Source: Holophagaceae bacterium UBA706
GTDB lineage: Bacteria; Acidobacteriota; Holophagae; Holophagales; Holophagaceae
DNA length: 15,994 nt
NCBI GenBank assembly: GCA_002298155.1
Contig: DBME01000387.1
Span: 1-15,994 of the forward strand
Reading direction: 5' to 3'
In this document: piece after piece, positions 14,327 through 15,994 of the stretch
Layout: every line of letters starts with the position of its first letter
Numbering within the stretch: position 1 is the stretch's first letter
The notes under the pieces: model-generated
The model's database searches: none
The model's input: only the letters and a program-made list of their open reading frames with translations
Told to the model about the DNA's origin: nothing
Program-made: the position numbers and the translations under genes

Positions 14327-14346
14327 GCCTGATACTGCCATCAGGC
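14327..14346. other. Inverted repeat between the second TMTC-like gene and the glycosyltransferase
   Basis: GCCTGAT (14327-14333), six-base loop, ATCAGGC (14340-14346), in the 61-base gap between the two minus-strand genes and just upstream of the glycosyltransferase SD. It has no T-run in either direction, so it is not a normal terminator. Two CCGCGG copies (14351-14356, 14365-14370) sit beside it and could form a competing hairpin. It may be an operator, an RNA stability element, or chance. Confidence 0.35.
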
Positions 14347-14374
14347 CCACCCGCGGTCCAGACCCCGCGGCGCC

Positions 14375-15994
14375 TCAATGACGCGTCCGGATGACCTCCA
14401 TCAGGGCCCGGGCCCGCCGGGACCGCGCCTGCTCCCGCCGCGGATCGCCTTCCCCCTGGAGGCGCTGGGGTTCCCCCGCCAGGAACGCGGAGAGGAGGGC
14501 CCAGGCTTCCCGGTCCCGCCCCAGTTCCACCAGCGGTTCGGCAGCATCGAACATCACGTCGTAGTACCGGGGATCCACGTCCAGGGCCTCCTTGAAGGCC
14601 ACCAGCGCCTCGTCACGGCGGCCCACCGCCAGCAGGGCCCGGCCCAGGAAGTAGTGGGGCTTGGCGATGCCCGGCATGATGCGCACCGCGGCCTGCAGGT
14701 GCGGCACGGCCTCCGCGCACCGGCCCTCCGTCAACAGGGCGAAGCCGAGGTTGGTCTGCCCGAAGAGGTTTCCCGGATCCAGCGCCACCGCGTGCCGGAA
14801 GAGCGTCTCGCTGGTGCGCCACACCCTGGCCTGGGCCCAGGACAGGACCATCAGCGCCGCGGTGAGCCCGACCGCGCCCAGGGCCGCCGCACGCCGGGGG
14901 ATCCGGCTCCCCTCCAGGCGCTCAGCGGCGAACCAGGCCAGGGCCACGCCCGGTCCCACCAGGGGCAGGTAGGTGTAGCGGTCCGCCATGCCCTGGAGGC
15001 CCACCTGCACGATGCCGATCACCGGGGCCACGGTCACCAGGTACCAGAGCCACCCGAAGAGGAGGTACGGCCTGCGCCGGCGCTGCCGCCACACCGCCAC
15101 GGACGCCGCAATCACGAAGAGCGCGGCCAAAGGCGCCGTCCACGCAAGGGTCCGCGCCGTGGGGAAGGGATAGAAGGGCGAGAGGCGGAAGGGCAGGAAC
15201 GCCTTCACCAGGTAGGCGCCCAGTGAGGAGACGGCGTTGAGCGCACGCCAGCTCAGCGGCAGCCCCTTCAGGGTGTGCACCGCGCCCCCGGCCCGCTGCG
15301 CCTGGAAGGTGATGACACAGGAAACGATGGCCATGGCGGCGAAAGGCACCTTCTCCAGCAGGAGCCGGACCGGGCCCGCCTTGCGCTCCAGGGGCCACCG
15401 GTCCAGCAGCAGGAGCAGGAGGGGCAGGCTCACCAGCATCGGCTTCGCCATGAGCCCCAGGAAGAACAGCAGGGACGCCCAGACCAGGCGCGATGCCGAC
15501 CCGGTGCGTACATAGGCCAGATAGGCCCGCAGGGTGAGAAGGCCCAGGAACATGCTCAGCACGTCCTTGCGCTCGGCCACCCAGGCCACGCTCTCCACGT
15601 GCAGGGGATGGACCGCGAACAGCACCGCCACCGCTAGGCAGGGCCAGAAACGCCGGGTCATGCCGCGCAGGAGGAGGAACAGCAGCACGGCATTGGCGCC
15701 GTGGAAGACGACGTTCATGGCGTGGTGAGCCCCCGGCGCCAGTCCGAAGAGGGAGACGTCGGTCATGTGGGAGAGCCAGGTGACGGGATGCCAGTTGGCC
15801 GCCCACCCCGTGCGGAAGGCCCAGACGAGGCCGTCCCAGCCCAGCCCCTCCATGACGTGGCGGTTCCCGGTCACGTAGAGGGGATCGTCGTAGTTGATGA
15901 AGTCGAAGCCCAGGACCTGCCCGAAGACGATCCAGGTCACGGCCAGGAGGCCCAGGCACGCCACCAGAGTCCGGAGGCCTTCCCGCGCCGGCTT
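14375..15994 (-). CDS. Second TMTC/DUF1736-like GT-C membrane glycosyltransferase with TPRs (start just outside window)
   Basis: The 539 visible residues are a paralogue of the protein at 11726. The frame is open to the right edge; a GTG at 15964 is possible but alignment with the paralogue puts the true start slightly beyond the window. Shared blocks include NYDDPLYVTGN (matching NFDDPFYITNN), NWHPVTWLSHMTDVSLFG, the identical HPLHVESVAWVAERKDVLS, GLMAKPMLVSLP and ADRYTYLPLVGP. The C-terminus has about two to three TPR units (TNLGFALLTEGRCAEAVPHL, HYFLGRALLAVGRRDEALV, and a third weaker one), fewer than the paralogue. The similarity shows a gene duplication, with the TPR tails diverged. Same expected reaction: transfer of sugar from a polyprenyl-phosphate donor to an exported substrate. 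Different TPR tails could mean different protein targets. Confidence 0.85.
   Translation of the reverse strand, partial: KPAREGLRTLVACLGLLAVTWIVFGQVLGFDFINYDDPLYVTGNRHVMEGLGWDGLVWAFRTGWAANWHPVTWLSHMTDVSLFGLAPGAHHAMNVVFHGANAVLLFLLLRGMTRRFWPCLAVAVLFAVHPLHVESVAWVAERKDVLSMFLGLLTLRAYLAYVRTGSASRLVWASLLFFLGLMAKPMLVSLPLLLLLLDRWPLERKAGPVRLLLEKVPFAAMAIVSCVITFQAQRAGGAVHTLKGLPLSWRALNAVSSLGAYLVKAFLPFRLSPFYPFPTARTLAWTAPLAALFVIAASVAVWRQRRRRPYLLFGWLWYLVTVAPVIGIVQVGLQGMADRYTYLPLVGPGVALAWFAAERLEGSRIPRRAAALGAVGLTAALMVLSWAQARVWRTSETLFRHAVALDPGNLFGQTNLGFALLTEGRCAEAVPHLQAAVRIMPGIAKPHYFLGRALLAVGRRDEALVAFKEALDVDPRYYDVMFDAAEPLVELGRDREAWALLSAFLAGEPQRLQGEGDPRREQARSRRARALMEVIRTRH

Noticed and set aside
14351..14370. CCGCGG direct/inverted pair as a regulatory repeat
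   Set aside because: Six-base GC palindromes are common in such GC-rich DNA; kept only as a side note to the inverted repeat beside it.

Overview
The window is GC-rich (about 65-70% by eye) bacterial DNA, densely coding, with very short gaps and many ATGA/TGATG stop-start overlaps. The pilin, the acyl-carrier enzymes and the bacterial glycan-assembly genes point to a Gram-negative-type bacterium. My best guess from the gene content and the style of the pilin N-terminus is an Acidobacteriota member of the Holophaga/Geothrix kind. That is an inference; Myxococcota or a deltaproteobacterial lineage cannot be excluded from sequence alone.

Region 1 (about 1-8979, + strand) looks like one long operon. 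It opens with three glycan/lipid-carrier genes: a SAM methyltransferase cut by the left edge, a flippase-like membrane protein of the lysylphosphatidylglycerol-synthase TM type, and a GtrB/DPM1-like glycosyltransferase 2. Then comes a compact acyl-transfer cassette: stand-alone adenylation enzyme, GNAT, acyl carrier protein, ketoacyl-ACP synthase III, second acyl carrier protein, short-chain reductase, AAC(3)-type N-acyltransferase, and a WecD-like GNAT. Together these look able to activate an amino acid on a DltC-like carrier, build and reduce a short beta-keto acyl chain, and place acyl groups on amines, plausibly an amino sugar of a surface glycan. The exact product is not visible.

Region 2 (8980-11712, + strand) starts with a 223-bp gap holding a hairpin, a palindromic site and a near-consensus sigma-54 promoter. 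It drives a type IV pilin, which is closed by a strong intrinsic terminator. After it comes a five-TM membrane enzyme of the alkaline-phosphatase/sulfatase fold, a candidate phospho-group transferase.

Region 3 (11726-15994, - strand, convergent with region 2) has two paralogous TMTC/DUF1736-like polytopic membrane proteins with C-terminal TPRs, the right-hand one cut by the window edge. They flank a DPM1-like soluble glycosyltransferase. The natural reading is a polyprenyl-phosphate-sugar donor enzyme with two sugar transferases that glycosylate exported protein; the nearby pilin is an attractive but unproven target. No tRNA, rRNA, CRISPR, insertion sequence or intergenic stretch over 300 bp was found.
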